Shown: piece by piece, positions 34,604-44,402 of the stretch
Layout: each line of letters opens with the position of its first letter
How positions within the stretch are numbered: the first letter of the stretch is position 1
Assembly: GCA_023429995.1 (NCBI GenBank)
Contig: JAEZCE010000041.1
Span: 62,001 to 126,000, forward strand
DNA from: Bacillota bacterium
GTDB lineage: Bacteria; Bacillota; UBA4882; UBA8346
DNA length: 64,000 bases
Direction of reading: 5' to 3'
The notes under the pieces: generated by a model
What the model saw: the letters and a program-made list of their open reading frames with translations, nothing else
What the model was told of the DNA's origin: nothing
Databases searched by the model: none
Program-made: the position numbers and the translations under genes

Positions 34604-34643
34604 AAAAGGTAAGCCTGAATATTGCCCTGAAAGGACCGAATCA

Positions 34644-34964
34644 ATGGAAAATATCAATGCCAATCGAGAAAATTGTCCGATCGATTTTACAATCAACCTT
34701 ATCGGGAGTAAATGGAGTATGTGGGTTTTGTGGACATTGCAGGACGGGCCGATCCGATTTAGCGCCTTAAAAAGGAATATTCCGGGGATTACTGAAAAAA
34801 TGCTGATTCAGCAATTAAAGAAGTTTGAAGAGTTTCATATTGTCAATCGCAAAATCTACACCCAAATTCCTCCAAAGGTAGAATACGAATTGACTGAAAA
34901 AGGGCAAAGTTTGAGGCCGATTATGCAGTTAATCAAAGAATGGGGGGAAAAGCATCGAGCTTAA
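34644..34964 (+). CDS. HxlR-family transcriptional regulator
   Basis: 106 residues with the HxlR winged helix: 'NCPIDFTINLIGSKWSMWVL', 'IRFSALKRNIPGITEKMLIQ' and 'VEYELTEKGQSLRPIM'. A conserved Cys near the N-terminus ('ENCPID') is the redox or thiol sensor in several family members. It probably controls the divergent flavin reductase. AAAGGA is upstream. Confidence 0.92.
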   Translation: MENINANRENCPIDFTINLIGSKWSMWVLWTLQDGPIRFSALKRNIPGITEKMLIQQLKKFEEFHIVNRKIYTQIPPKVEYELTEKGQSLRPIMQLIKEWGEKHRA

Positions 34965-35105
34965 AAAATGAAGTGGTCAATCACAGGCGGTTCAGATGTG
35001 AGCTCGTGGATGTGGGGAGGAAAATAAAAGGATTCCAATCATTCTATAAATATGAATCGGTTCTTTGGGAATAATTAATGTTACTTAGGAAAGCGGGAGC
35101 TTTTT

Positions 35106-35573
35106 ATGATTACTCCATGGGTATATCCGATTTTTTTAGTCATTTTTTTCAGCCTGTCGCTGATTTACATTCCCAGAAAAGACTACAAAGAGTATTTAAT
35201 TTACGGATTTTTACTCGGCGGGTTGGGCGACATGGTTGTTGTCGCCTTGTACCAAAATGTTTTCCATCTTATTTGGTTTAAAAATCAAGGCATCTTTAAC
35301 GTTGTGGGGCAAAACTTTCTTTCTCCCCCTTGTTGGACTCTTACGGTGATGTTGTTTCTATATTTTCTGCCGCGAAAAGGAATTGCCCAGTATCTTTATG
35401 TGTTGACTTTTGCAGCCTATAGTACCGGCTACGGTTTGTTGGTCCATAATGCCGGTTTGTTTGATTTTAAGCCTGGGTTTTACCCTTTTTTCAGCTATTT
35501 GACCTTCTTGGGCTGGTGGGCTTCGATCACGGTAATATTTATGAAAACCAGCCGTTTGGCGAAAAATGATTGA
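35106..35573 (+). CDS. CBO0543-type membrane protein
   Basis: 155 residues with about five hydrophobic segments. Motifs: 'YIPRKDYKEYLIYGFLLGGL', 'LIWFKNQGIFN' and 'PPCWTLTVMLFLYFLP'. This pattern is shared by a family of small Bacillota membrane proteins (CBO0543) of unknown function. GGGAG precedes the ATG. It is next to one of the YqhR-like paralogues. Confidence 0.65.
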   Translation: MITPWVYPIFLVIFFSLSLIYIPRKDYKEYLIYGFLLGGLGDMVVVALYQNVFHLIWFKNQGIFNVVGQNFLSPPCWTLTVMLFLYFLPRKGIAQYLYVLTFAAYSTGYGLLVHNAGLFDFKPGFYPFFSYLTFLGWWASITVIFMKTSRLAKND

Positions 35574-35617
35574 TAGAGTGAGGACTTTGTATTCATCCCT
35601 ACGGAGGATGCTCGCCG

Positions 35618-36094
35618 TTGGCCAAAACATTTGATGAAAACTTTATACCGGGATTGGTTGTCGGAGGCATTTCCGGGACCCTTATTAATTTCATCGACAT
35701 TGTTTTGATTGATTGGTTAAAGTTCGGCCAGATCCGCTTTATGGATTACGCCGGATTACTTGCTTACGGCAGGCAGTTTCATAGTTTTCCCGAAAATCTG
35801 TTGGCCTTTTTTATCCAGGTTGGTTTATCCGCCACGCTGGGAGTCCTATTCATTTGCAGCATTCATCTAGTTTCTACTAAATATTTATTGCTCAAGGGAA
35901 TATTTTTCGCCCTCAATTTCTGGTACTTTATTTTCGCCCTGGTTCTTCTATTCAAGGTTCCCTATGTGCTGGTAGTAACTTTTCGGGGCGCGGCCGAGAA
36001 TTTGCTCAGCTCATTATTGTTCGGGGTGTTTTTAGCGGAATCCTACCAAATGATTTATCTGAGAAAAAACCGTTGGGGGCAGTCAAATTCATGA
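35618..36094 (+). CDS. Small four-helix membrane protein, paralogue 3 (YqhR-like)
   Basis: 158 residues. 'FIPGLVVGGISGTLINFIDI', 'RFMDYAGLLAYGRQFHSFPE', 'GLSATLGVLFICSI' and 'LVLLFKVPYVL' match paralogues 1 and 2 in order and spacing. The start is TTG with GGAGG about 10 nt upstream. Function unknown. Three copies within 3 kb suggest local duplication. Confidence 0.65.
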   Translation: MAKTFDENFIPGLVVGGISGTLINFIDIVLIDWLKFGQIRFMDYAGLLAYGRQFHSFPENLLAFFIQVGLSATLGVLFICSIHLVSTKYLLLKGIFFALNFWYFIFALVLLFKVPYVLVVTFRGAAENLLSSLLFGVFLAESYQMIYLRKNRWGQSNS

Positions 36095-36238
36095 TCGATA
36101 CGGAATCCGATGTTATAAACCCAATAACCAACCGCCTGTTTTGGGAAATTTTCTCTATCCCCTTTTCCTTCTTCATATCCATTGAGTTATTTTGTCCCTG
36201 ATAAAAAAGAGTGCTGATTATTTTCCGAAAGGTAATCT

Positions 36239-36403
36239 ATGGCAAACTATAGAATAAACAAGAATACACCGTGCGCTTCATTGGGTTATTGTGTGGATTG
36301 TAAAAGCGATGAAAGGATTTGTAATGATTTCGTAGTTATCAAGAGACAATTCACCAAAGGGCGGATAAAAGTAATGATCGTCGGTAAACCGTTAGGATAT
36401 TGA
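36239..36403 (+). pseudogene. C-terminal remnant of a LUD-domain (LutC/YkgG-type) protein
   Basis: A 54-codon frame: 'NTPCASLGYCVDCKSDERIC' and 'GRIKVMIVGKPLGY' match the Cys-containing C-terminal tail of LUD-domain proteins, which normally have about 210 residues. The rest is missing. The ATG may be accidental. 36404-36684 shows no supported gene. Confidence 0.6.
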
Positions 36404-36684
36404 GGCTGCAAAACCCTGGATGCGAAAGTTTCCGTTTTGGGCATACGTTAGCTTACGAAGAATTACCCTCAAAAACAAAAGAAGAAGGCAAATGCCCTAG
36501 CTTCCACTTATCATTACCCCGCAGTGCTTCCATAAAAAAACGGTTACTGAATTTGCATAAAAAAATAATGCACCACAGAGTCGTCCGGAGAATGGGGTTT
36601 AATGATAAACGCTTCACGTATTGACAGAATATCCGGTATCATTGTATTCTGTAATAATAAATTTTTTTGCGGGAGGGTTTGTCA

Positions 36685-37470
36685 TTGAAGCTGCATATGG
36701 ATTTTGTTAATCAGGCAATCGGTTTTTTAAAGGAAGATTCCAGAATATTGGGTCTTGCCGCCGGAGGATCGTGGATAACCAATTCAATGGATGAATTTTC
36801 CGATATTGATTTGGTCATTGTTGTAGAATCCAAGTATGAACGGGAGATTTTGGAAGAGCGGCTTCAATTGGCGGAGCGATTGGGTAACCTGCTGACGGGG
36901 TTTACAGGGGAACATGTGGGAGAGCCCCGGCTTGTTATCTGTTTATATGGTCCGCCGTTACTTCATGTGGATTTGAAATTTGTAGCGTTGTCGGATATAG
37001 GCCACCGGGTCGAGAATCCTGTTGTACTATGGGAACGGGAAGAATTATTGACAAAGGCTTTGGGCCAATCCGCAGCTGTTTATCCTCAGCCTGATCTGCA
37101 ATGGATTGAGGACCGGTTTTGGGTATGGATACATTATGCCGCGGTTAAGATTGGACGGGGCGAATTGTTTGAAACCATCGAAATGCTGTCGTTTTTAAGG
37201 CAGACTGTATTGGGACCGCTTGCTTTAGTAAAGAACGGTCATTTGCCGAGAGGCGTAAGGTATATTGAGCGGGATGCGCAAGAGGAAATGCCGTTACTTC
37301 TTAAAACAATACCGGCTCATGACGAAAAGAGTTGTGTGCTAGCTTTGGAGGAAGCTATAGCATTGTACCGGAATCTCCGTGCTATTCTTGGTTCCTCCGG
37401 GCTTAGCACTAGGAAAGCCGCAGAAGAACTGGCGGTTGGATATTTGGCCGAAATCGACAGGAAGATATGA
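36685..37470 (+). CDS. Nucleotidyltransferase-domain protein
   Basis: About 261 residues. The pol-beta-type nucleotidyltransferase core is 'LGLAAGGSWITNSMDEFSDI' followed by 'DLVIVV', i.e. GGS and D.D metal ligands. The C-terminal half is helical ('WVWIHYAAVKIGRGELFETI'), like aminoglycoside adenylyltransferase relatives. A TTG at 36685 is chosen because GGGAGG lies 8 nt before it. It may adenylylate a small molecule; substrate unknown. Confidence 0.75.
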   Translation: MKLHMDFVNQAIGFLKEDSRILGLAAGGSWITNSMDEFSDIDLVIVVESKYEREILEERLQLAERLGNLLTGFTGEHVGEPRLVICLYGPPLLHVDLKFVALSDIGHRVENPVVLWEREELLTKALGQSAAVYPQPDLQWIEDRFWVWIHYAAVKIGRGELFETIEMLSFLRQTVLGPLALVKNGHLPRGVRYIERDAQEEMPLLLKTIPAHDEKSCVLALEEAIALYRNLRAILGSSGLSTRKAAEELAVGYLAEIDRKI

Positions 37471-38093
37471 ATAATCGAGCCGGGACAATCCGGGCTGTCC
37501 GGTCGGAGATATTGGGCATGCTGTAATAAATATTCACCGATTCCTTTACCGACTGCCGGATCAGCGAAGACAATTTTAAAAGGAAGCGCCGCTACTTGGT
37601 AATGGAGCCGCGGATTGAATCGCCCGAACGTCATGATTCGATGATGGAGAATCTGATTTTGAAGGTATCCGGCATCTGCTGGAAATCGCGACCGGAGGCT
37701 GTCCAAGTTATTGGATAGAATTATTTATTAGAGTTACCATATTTTAAATGAGCTTCCTCTAATGTTAGCCCCTCCCCCAAAAAAACTATGTCATTAAAAC
37801 AGTTACTCTAAAAGGGCCACAGACGCCCCTGATTGCTGAAAAGATTGAAATAGGTAGGTATAGATAAATTTTTTGGCATTTTGCAGGAATGTCTCGAATC
37901 GAGCTGGAAATTAATAGTTGTTTACAAATGGCTGCTTATCAAATGTGGCAATCATTCCGGCGGTGGAGAGCGGTTCAATGAATTCCTAGGGTGGATTTTC
38001 GCATAATGGCGCCTTCCCAAATAACCGCGCGAGTCCGAGAGGAGTGTATGGATTGCCATATTATATGCGGTTTGAATAAAGAAGGAGTCGGAA
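37471..38093. other. Intergenic region before the LPS genes
   Basis: No supported gene. A minus-strand open stretch (37317-37706) overlaps the end of the previous gene and has no ribosome site. The last 15 nt include GAAGGAGT, the hldE ribosome site. No convincing promoter or terminator was seen. Confidence 0.5.
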
Positions 38094-39587
38094 ATGTTTG
38101 ATCAACCCCAACAGGTAAAGGCTTTTTTAACACCCAATACCGATCAACATGCCCAAATTCTCGTCATCGGGGATGTGGTATTGGACAAGTACTACTATGG
38201 AGAGGTCAAGCGGATTTCTCCCGAGGCGCCCGTACCCATAATCAAAGTGGTGGAAGAGAAAAACACCTTGGGCGGCGCTGCAAATGTAGCCCATAATTTG
38301 AGTAAACTGGGCATTGAAGTTTTATTGGGCGGTATCAGCGGACAGGATGCAAACCGGGAATGGCTATGTAACTTGTTGGATGCTCAGAAAATCAATTATA
38401 ACGGTCTTTTGGCCACCAGCCGGCCGACGATAACCAAAGTCCGGGCAATCGGTTCCCATCAGCAAATGTTGCGTCTGGATTTTGAAAACGATCACTGGAT
38501 CGACAAAGAGATTGAAAACCAGCTTAAAGAATGGATAGTAAAGACACTGGATATGGATTTAAAAGGGGTGGTCATTTCCGACTATGCCAAAGGGGTTTGC
38601 ACTCCTGAATTATGCCAATTCATCATCCGTGAATCTCATCAAAGGCAGATCCCGGTTTTCGTTGATCCGAAGGGAAATCAATGGGAAAAGTACCGGGATG
38701 TTGATTTTATTTCCCCCAATTTGAAAGAATTAAGCGATGTCATGGGTGTTCCTCTGGCTAATGAAGATCAGGCCGTTGAAACTTACGCTAAAAAGATTCA
38801 GAAGGATTACAACATAGCCAATGTGATTGTGACTCGTTCCGAAAAAGGATTGAGCATGATTCATTCCTCGCGGGTTATTCATATACCCACTCACGCTCGG
38901 GAGGTTTTTGACGTCTCCGGCGCCGGGGATACGGTAGTTTCGGCTTTTATGGCTGCGGTGGCTTCCAATGTAAACCCTATCGATGCGGTCCGGCTTGCAA
39001 ATGTAGCGGCTGGAGTTGTAGTGGCTAAAGTCGGCACTTATGCGATTAGTAGCCCTGAATTGCAAGCGGCGGTTCAATCGATGTTCGGAAAGCAGGAGGG
39101 AACATATAAAAAACTTGTCAGTCGGGGGGGATTAATGGAATTGCTGCGCAACTGGCGGGAAAAAGGCGAGAAAATCGTTTTTACCAACGGTTGTTTTGAT
39201 ATTTTACATGTCGGGCATATTTCCTATCTGGAGAAGGCTTCAAATCTTGGACATCACCTCGTTATCGGTTTGAACTCCGATGCTTCCATCCGGCGGATCA
39301 AAGGTCAAAATAGGCCGATCCTCAAGGAACATGATCGCGCCAGGTTGTTGGCTGCGCTGGAGTGCGTCAGCTGCGTGGTTGTTTTCGATGAAGATACTCC
39401 GGCAGATTTGATTCGCTTGGTGAAACCGGATATTTTGGTCAAGGGAGGCGATTACCGTCCTGAACAGGTTGTCGGGAAGGAAGATGCCGCCAAGGTTGAA
39501 ATTATCCAGTTTGAAGAAGGGTATTCGACCACGGGAATTATTGAGCGAGTTTTGCAGCAATATGGTATGGAAGTTACCAGTCTTTGA
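38094..39587 (+). CDS. hldE: Bifunctional heptose-7-phosphate kinase / heptose-1-phosphate adenylyltransferase
   Basis: 497 residues, full length for HldE. The N-terminal ribokinase-like domain has 'RISPEAPVPIIKV', 'LGGAANVAHNLSKLG' and the catalytic 'DVSGAGDTVVSAF'. The C-terminal nucleotidyltransferase domain begins 'FTNGCFDILHVGHISYLEKA' with 'GLNSDASIRRIKG'. It makes ADP-heptose for the lipopolysaccharide inner core. This gene and the next show that the organism builds LPS. GAAGGAG precedes the ATG. Confidence 0.95.
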   Translation: MFDQPQQVKAFLTPNTDQHAQILVIGDVVLDKYYYGEVKRISPEAPVPIIKVVEEKNTLGGAANVAHNLSKLGIEVLLGGISGQDANREWLCNLLDAQKINYNGLLATSRPTITKVRAIGSHQQMLRLDFENDHWIDKEIENQLKEWIVKTLDMDLKGVVISDYAKGVCTPELCQFIIRESHQRQIPVFVDPKGNQWEKYRDVDFISPNLKELSDVMGVPLANEDQAVETYAKKIQKDYNIANVIVTRSEKGLSMIHSSRVIHIPTHAREVFDVSGAGDTVVSAFMAAVASNVNPIDAVRLANVAAGVVVAKVGTYAISSPELQAAVQSMFGKQEGTYKKLVSRGGLMELLRNWREKGEKIVFTNGCFDILHVGHISYLEKASNLGHHLVIGLNSDASIRRIKGQNRPILKEHDRARLLAALECVSCVVVFDEDTPADLIRLVKPDILVKGGDYRPEQVVGKEDAAKVEIIQFEEGYSTTGIIERVLQQYGMEVTSL

Positions 39588-39675
39588 CAAAAAGGCGGGT
39601 GGTGAGTACCGGCTTTGAAAGCCACCATACAACAGAGGTGAAAAGCAACTGCTATTACTATACAATGTCATTTTA

Positions 39676-41979
39676 ATGATTGTTTTGCTTTTTTATGCGC
39701 CAATTCTTTTCTCCAGCGCCCGTAAGGATAAAAAAGGGTATCAATGGCGGGAGAGGTTTGGATTTATTGATCCTCAGGTAATCGAAAAATTCAAGAACAA
39801 AAGAACCATTTGGATTCATGCGGCTTCAGTTGGGGAAACGGTCATCGCCAGGCAGGTGGTAACGGAGCTAAAAAAGGAATACCCCGATTATCAAATATTG
39901 TTTTCGGTGATGACCGCGACCGGGAAAAAGATGGTGGAGGAAAGCCTGGATACAAGAGAAAGCGTCATTTTCATACCGCTGGATTTATCTTTTGTCGTCA
40001 GACGGGTTGTCAGGCTCTTCAAACCGGAATTATTAATTTTGATCGAAACCGAACTCTGGCCCAATCTGATCAAAGAAGTGCACCGCTTTGGGGGCCGAAT
40101 CTTGGTGGCCAGCGGTAGGATTGGCGATAAGAGTTTAAAAAGCTATCAATATCTAAAGCCGCTACTTAAAAGAGTTTTATATAGGGTTGACTCTTTTAGC
40201 ATGCAGTCGCGGATGGACGCGGAACGAATCATTTCTTTGGGAGCCCCCCAGGGCAAGGTTTTTGTTAACGGGAACATCAAATATGACCGGGATTTCACTA
40301 AGAACATTGACCAGGATGCACTTTACCGCAGGTTGAAGATTGGGAAGGGACAGCCGGTGCTGGTAGCCGGTAGTACTCACGATAATGAAGAGAAACAGTT
40401 AATTGAGGTCTATAAAAAATTAAAACCGGATTTTCCGGGACTACGAATGATCATTGCTCCCCGCTATATTGACCGGACCGAGGAAATTAAGAAAATATTT
40501 AATGAAAACGGAATCAAAGCTGTAAGCTGGTCAAAAGAGATTGACCAATCAACCGAAGAGACCGTAATCATTGTTGATACTTTCGGGGAATTGGCCGGAC
40601 TTTACCAAATAGCTACCCTGGTTTTTGTGGGAGGCAGTCTGATCCCCAGAGGGGGACATAATATTCTTGAACCGGCCGCTTACGGCAAATTGGTTTTTGT
40701 GGGCCCTCATATGTTTAATTTTAAAGAAGACACCAAATATTTTTTAGCGTCCGAAGTATTAATTCAGGTTCAGAATTCTGATGAACTTGCCCAGCAAATG
40801 GTTTACTATTTAAACCATCAAGATCAGCTGGGGCAAAAAGGTCAAAGGGCCAGTGAACTGATTCAAGCCAATAAAGGAGCTCTGCAGGCTAATTTGGAAC
40901 AAATCAATCATTTGTTGATCCGGAAACCTAAAATACTGATAGTCCGTTTGAGCGCGATCGGGGATGTGATTCATACTTTACCGGTAGCCTTTGCGATCAA
41001 AGAAAAATTTCCTCAGGCTGAATTAAACTGGTTGGCGGAAGAGAGAGTAGCCGGGTTGCTCGCTTTAAATCCCTATATCGATAAGATTATCATAATGCCC
41101 AGAAAGCAGTGGCAGGAAATAGGGAAAAGCAGTAAATGGCAGCAACTGAAAGCAATTATCAGTTTTTTAAAGGGGTTACGAAATTATAATTTTGATATGG
41201 TAGTGGATTTGCATGGCTTTTTCAAAAGCGCCCTGCCGGTTGGGATGACCAAGGCTCCTCTGCGGTATGGCAGTGCGGATGCCGGTGAAGGAAGCACTTT
41301 GTTTTATAATCGTAAAATCAAAATTCCCGCCGAACTCACCCATAAAATCGACCGTTATTTTTATCTGGCAAAGGAGGCATTGGGCCTCGGCGGCGAGCCG
41401 GTCAAATTTGGAATTGAGCCAGGCCAATCCGATAAGGAAAAAGTAACCCAATTATTGGAGCAGTATTCGTTAACCGGTAAAAAGTTTATCGTGATCAATC
41501 CCTATACAACCTGGAAAACCAAGGACTGGATTGTGGAACGCTACCGGGAACTGGCGGAACGGATCAAAAAAGAGCTCGGGTATGAAGTGGTTTTTACCGG
41601 CGGGCCGGGTGATAAAAAGGGAATTGATACGATTCTGGAGAAGATTTCAGCGTCGGTATCTAATCTGGCCGGTTTAACCAATCTCGGCGAGTTAGCCGAA
41701 TTATATAAACGGGCGGAGCTTTTTATCGGCGGCGATACCGGGCCGATGCATTTAGCGGTAGCTGTTGGGTTACCCGTAGTTACCATTATGGGTCCCACTG
41801 ATCCGAAAATATATGGCCCCTATGGCGAGCGGAATATAGTGGTCAGAGATGAGGGTTCAACTTGTCTTGGTTGTTGGAAACGAGTTTGCCCGCAAAATCA
41901 GGAATGTATGAAAAATGTTTCCACAGAGCAGGTTTTTGCGGCAGTAGAAAAGCACTTAAAGATTAGAGATGCAAAATGA
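39676..41979 (+). CDS. Fusion of Kdo transferase (WaaA/KdtA) and GT9 heptosyltransferase
   Basis: 767 residues or more. Residues 1 to about 410 are GT30 Kdo transferase ('IWIHAASVGETVIARQVV', 'LLILIETELWPNLI', 'ASGRIGDKSLKSYQ', 'FVGGSLIPRGGHNILEPAA'). From about 415 there is a complete GT9 heptosyltransferase ('KILIVRLSAIGDVIHTLPVA', 'GGDTGPMHLAVAVGLPVVTI', 'MGPTDPKIYGPYG'). The usual forms are separate genes of about 420 and 350 residues. It would add Kdo and then heptose to lipid A at the inner membrane. The N-terminus may begin earlier: a CTG at 39649 with AGAGGTGA upstream adds 'LLLYNVIL', typical of KdtA. Confidence 0.9.
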   Translation: MIVLLFYAPILFSSARKDKKGYQWRERFGFIDPQVIEKFKNKRTIWIHAASVGETVIARQVVTELKKEYPDYQILFSVMTATGKKMVEESLDTRESVIFIPLDLSFVVRRVVRLFKPELLILIETELWPNLIKEVHRFGGRILVASGRIGDKSLKSYQYLKPLLKRVLYRVDSFSMQSRMDAERIISLGAPQGKVFVNGNIKYDRDFTKNIDQDALYRRLKIGKGQPVLVAGSTHDNEEKQLIEVYKKLKPDFPGLRMIIAPRYIDRTEEIKKIFNENGIKAVSWSKEIDQSTEETVIIVDTFGELAGLYQIATLVFVGGSLIPRGGHNILEPAAYGKLVFVGPHMFNFKEDTKYFLASEVLIQVQNSDELAQQMVYYLNHQDQLGQKGQRASELIQANKGALQANLEQINHLLIRKPKILIVRLSAIGDVIHTLPVAFAIKEKFPQAELNWLAEERVAGLLALNPYIDKIIIMPRKQWQEIGKSSKWQQLKAIISFLKGLRNYNFDMVVDLHGFFKSALPVGMTKAPLRYGSADAGEGSTLFYNRKIKIPAELTHKIDRYFYLAKEALGLGGEPVKFGIEPGQSDKEKVTQLLEQYSLTGKKFIVINPYTTWKTKDWIVERYRELAERIKKELGYEVVFTGGPGDKKGIDTILEKISASVSNLAGLTNLGELAELYKRAELFIGGDTGPMHLAVAVGLPVVTIMGPTDPKIYGPYGERNIVVRDEGSTCLGCWKRVCPQNQECMKNVSTEQVFAAVEKHLKIRDAK

Positions 41980-42056
41980 TTTTTTAATAACGGAATAGGT
42001 CCTGGGTTCTCAAAAGTAAGTTGACTGTGGACCGAATCTAACCAATAGAAGATTCC

Positions 42057-42869
42057 TTATTTAAAAAGGTTTTTTATTTTTCGTTTGCGTTTGATCGTGT
42101 TCTCCCTTTTTCGGCGCAGTTTAACCAGCAAATTTAGTAGTGCACCGTATCCTTCCGGCGCATAATGCTGTAAAAATATCTCTTGCTCATTTTGGGAAAA
42201 GTCGAAGCGAGCCAGATCTTTCATCCTTTTTTTGCGATCTAATTTACCATTGATTCGGGCCCGGTTTAGATCGATGTAGTAAAACTCGGGGCTTAATTTA
42301 ATATTTTTGATTAGAATGTTGCCGGCATGAAGATCGTTATGAACAATGCCGGCATCGTGCATTTTCCTGACATCTGCAGCGATAAACGGCAAAAAGTTTA
42401 GAATCTCATTATGATATGGATGATCTTTTTGATCGATAATATCCAACAGATTATAATCATAGGGAATAAACTCTGTTATGTAATAACTATAAACGAGTTC
42501 ATTGCCTTTGCCTCTCTTTTCAACGACGGCAAGCGGTTTAGGGGTTTTAATGCCGATATGGTTTAAGGCATTTGCAATGATCAGGGAACGGACTGCCTTC
42601 GACTGTATGAATTTAAACCGAAGCCGGTCGTATTTTTTGGTGATGTTAAATTTTTTAATAACAATATCTTTCATGAGACTGTTATTCTCTTGAGCCCGAA
42701 AAGTCACCAAAGTATTTCGTTCATCATAAATAACATTTCCTTTTTCAAATCGGGTGGGTATTTCTTTGACAAAATTTACAAATGGCTCATTTTGCCAATC
42801 TTCCGCTATCCAAAGGAATTCCCCTTTTTTTAACCCCTGCCGTATATTTTCCAATGGAGGAAACTTCAC
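42057..42869 (-). CDS. Lipopolysaccharide kinase (InaA/WaaP-type)
   Basis: About 270 residues from a GTG with AAAGGAGAGG upstream; the outer TTG (42899) lies before that ribosome site. The kinase core has 'KDIVIKKF' (Lys), the catalytic loop 'GIVHNDLHAGNILIKN' and 'YYIDLNRARI' (metal Asp). Such eukaryotic-kinase-like proteins phosphorylate Kdo or heptose in the LPS core. The C-terminus is very basic. It is convergent with the Kdo/heptosyltransferase gene. Confidence 0.85.
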   Translation of the reverse strand: MKFPPLENIRQGLKKGEFLWIAEDWQNEPFVNFVKEIPTRFEKGNVIYDERNTLVTFRAQENNSLMKDIVIKKFNITKKYDRLRFKFIQSKAVRSLIIANALNHIGIKTPKPLAVVEKRGKGNELVYSYYITEFIPYDYNLLDIIDQKDHPYHNEILNFLPFIAADVRKMHDAGIVHNDLHAGNILIKNIKLSPEFYYIDLNRARINGKLDRKKRMKDLARFDFSQNEQEIFLQHYAPEGYGALLNLLVKLRRKRENTIKRKRKIKNLFK

Positions 42870-43382
42870 GTTTGTTTGCCCCTCTCCTTTGCTGATCAAA
42901 CCAAATCAAATAAAAGGATTAATTTATCAATGGGTCTATTATAAGCCCCCAAATAGGGTGAGTCAAGAATGTAAACCGTGCTATTTTGTCATGGCCATTT
43001 TTAAATTTGGCAGGATTTCTTCAAAAAAAGTGGAAATATTGATAATTTGTAAGAGGTGAAAATGTTTTCTGCATGATTTTAACTAGGGGTAAAGTGAACA
43101 GTAAAAGAAATCCCAGCTTGTAAACTTGGTCCGCCCTCATTCTATCTTTCTCCCCTAGGGAGAAAACGAACAGTTCTTCTTTGCAGGTATTTAGCTTGCT
43201 GCTAGTTGTTTTTCTATTGTTTTTTTGACAAGATCTTTGTTTCTACCGATGCCGGGAGAAAATTCGGCTCCCTGGAGCCGTCGAATGAGGGCTGGAACCT
43301 TATAGTATTGCACATTAAGCGTTTTATTTTTAGCTGGGAAAGTTGAGTATATAATATTTGGACGATGCGGAGGTTTTAATTT
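42870..43382. other. Intergenic region with a short hairpin
   Basis: CGGCTCC-CT-GGAGCCG at 43265-43280 is a perfect 7-bp palindrome. The minus-strand frame covering 43191-43330 ('YYKVPALIRRLQGAEFSPGI') looks protein-like and may be the remnant of a lost gene. The GT2 gene's GCGGAGG site is at the end. Otherwise nothing. Confidence 0.4.
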
Positions 43383-44357
43383 TTGAGCGAATTGGTATCC
43401 GTTGCTATTCCTGCTTATAATGTGAGCCCTTATATTGAAGATTGTATAAAGTCGGTATTCAATCAAACCTATACGAACTGGGAATTGATTGTGGTGAATG
43501 ATGGTTCGAAGGACAATACTTTGGATCTTGCCCGGAAAGCAGCCGGCGACGATCCGCGAATTCATATTTACACCCAACCGAACCAAGGTTCGGCGGCGGC
43601 CAGGAACAGCGGTTTGAGTCATGCCAAGGGAAGTTCGGTCATCTTTATGGATGGGGATGATTTTTGGCTCCCGGAATGTTTGGAGCAATTGGTATCCGCA
43701 AAAGAACAAAGTGGGGCGCAGGTTGGTTACTGCGGTTATAACCACTACTATATGAACGGCTACAACCGGAATTACCGTTATGGCTATCCCGACGGCAATA
43801 TTATCATTCCGGCAATCAAAGGTGAAGTACGCTTTCATCTCGGCGCAATGTTGATTGATAAAAAAGTGCTGGATGATAATCAATTAAATTTCACTGAAGG
43901 TTGTCAGATCGGACAAGATCTGGAATTTATGTTGAAAGTAGCCGCAGTTGCAACATTTAAAGCGGTTCCGCAAAATTTGCTGATGTACCGGGTTCGTCCC
44001 GGTTCCGCTATTAACTCCAAATGGAGATGGGAAAAGCATTTTCACGCCATTAAAGGCGTGCGGCGTGCTACAGAATTTATTGCCGACCATTATAAGGAAT
44101 CTCCGGATTTAACGATGATTCAATCGGGAATGGATATCCGGCTTGGCAAATTGTTAAGCAAATTTTTCTGGCATGTGGTTAAAACAAACAGTTATCAAGA
44201 AGCGCTTGGAATCGTTGAGAAAATTTTAGAAGATCCCTATTATGCAAATACGCTAGAAAAATTTAAAAAGAATCATTTGAGTTTTTTAGACCGAATTAAA
44301 CACCAAATCGTGCTTTCCAAAAATAGGGTGCTTTGGAGTCTTGCCAAATATATGTGA
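43383..44357 (+). CDS. Family 2 glycosyltransferase
   Basis: 324 residues with the GT-A core: 'VSVAIPAYNVSPYIEDCIKS', 'WELIVVNDGSKDNTL', 'GSAAARNSGLSHAKG' and the DxD-like 'VIFMDGDDFW'. The C-terminal part (about 200-324) is helical. The start is TTG with GCGGAGG upstream. Likely adds a sugar to the LPS core or a surface polysaccharide. Acceptor unknown. Confidence 0.9.
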   Translation: MSELVSVAIPAYNVSPYIEDCIKSVFNQTYTNWELIVVNDGSKDNTLDLARKAAGDDPRIHIYTQPNQGSAAARNSGLSHAKGSSVIFMDGDDFWLPECLEQLVSAKEQSGAQVGYCGYNHYYMNGYNRNYRYGYPDGNIIIPAIKGEVRFHLGAMLIDKKVLDDNQLNFTEGCQIGQDLEFMLKVAAVATFKAVPQNLLMYRVRPGSAINSKWRWEKHFHAIKGVRRATEFIADHYKESPDLTMIQSGMDIRLGKLLSKFFWHVVKTNSYQEALGIVEKILEDPYYANTLEKFKKNHLSFLDRIKHQIVLSKNRVLWSLAKYM

Positions 44358-44402
44358 AGGCTCAAGTTTATTAAAACAGACTAAAACGGGGAGAAAATAA
44401 TC

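Noticed and set aside
36400..36624. 74-codon plus-strand frame after the LUD remnant
   Set aside because: No good ribosome site, and a Lys/Arg/His-rich translation with no recognisable pattern.
37317..37706. 129-codon minus-strand frame
   Set aside because: It overlaps the conserved end of the nucleotidyltransferase gene and has no ribosome site. Part of it ('FKIVFADPAVGKGIGEYLL') looks faintly protein-like, but support is too weak.
43191..43883. 230-codon minus-strand frame through the GT2 gene
   Set aside because: Most of it is antisense to the conserved GT-A core. Only its last 40 codons, outside the GT2 gene, look coding.
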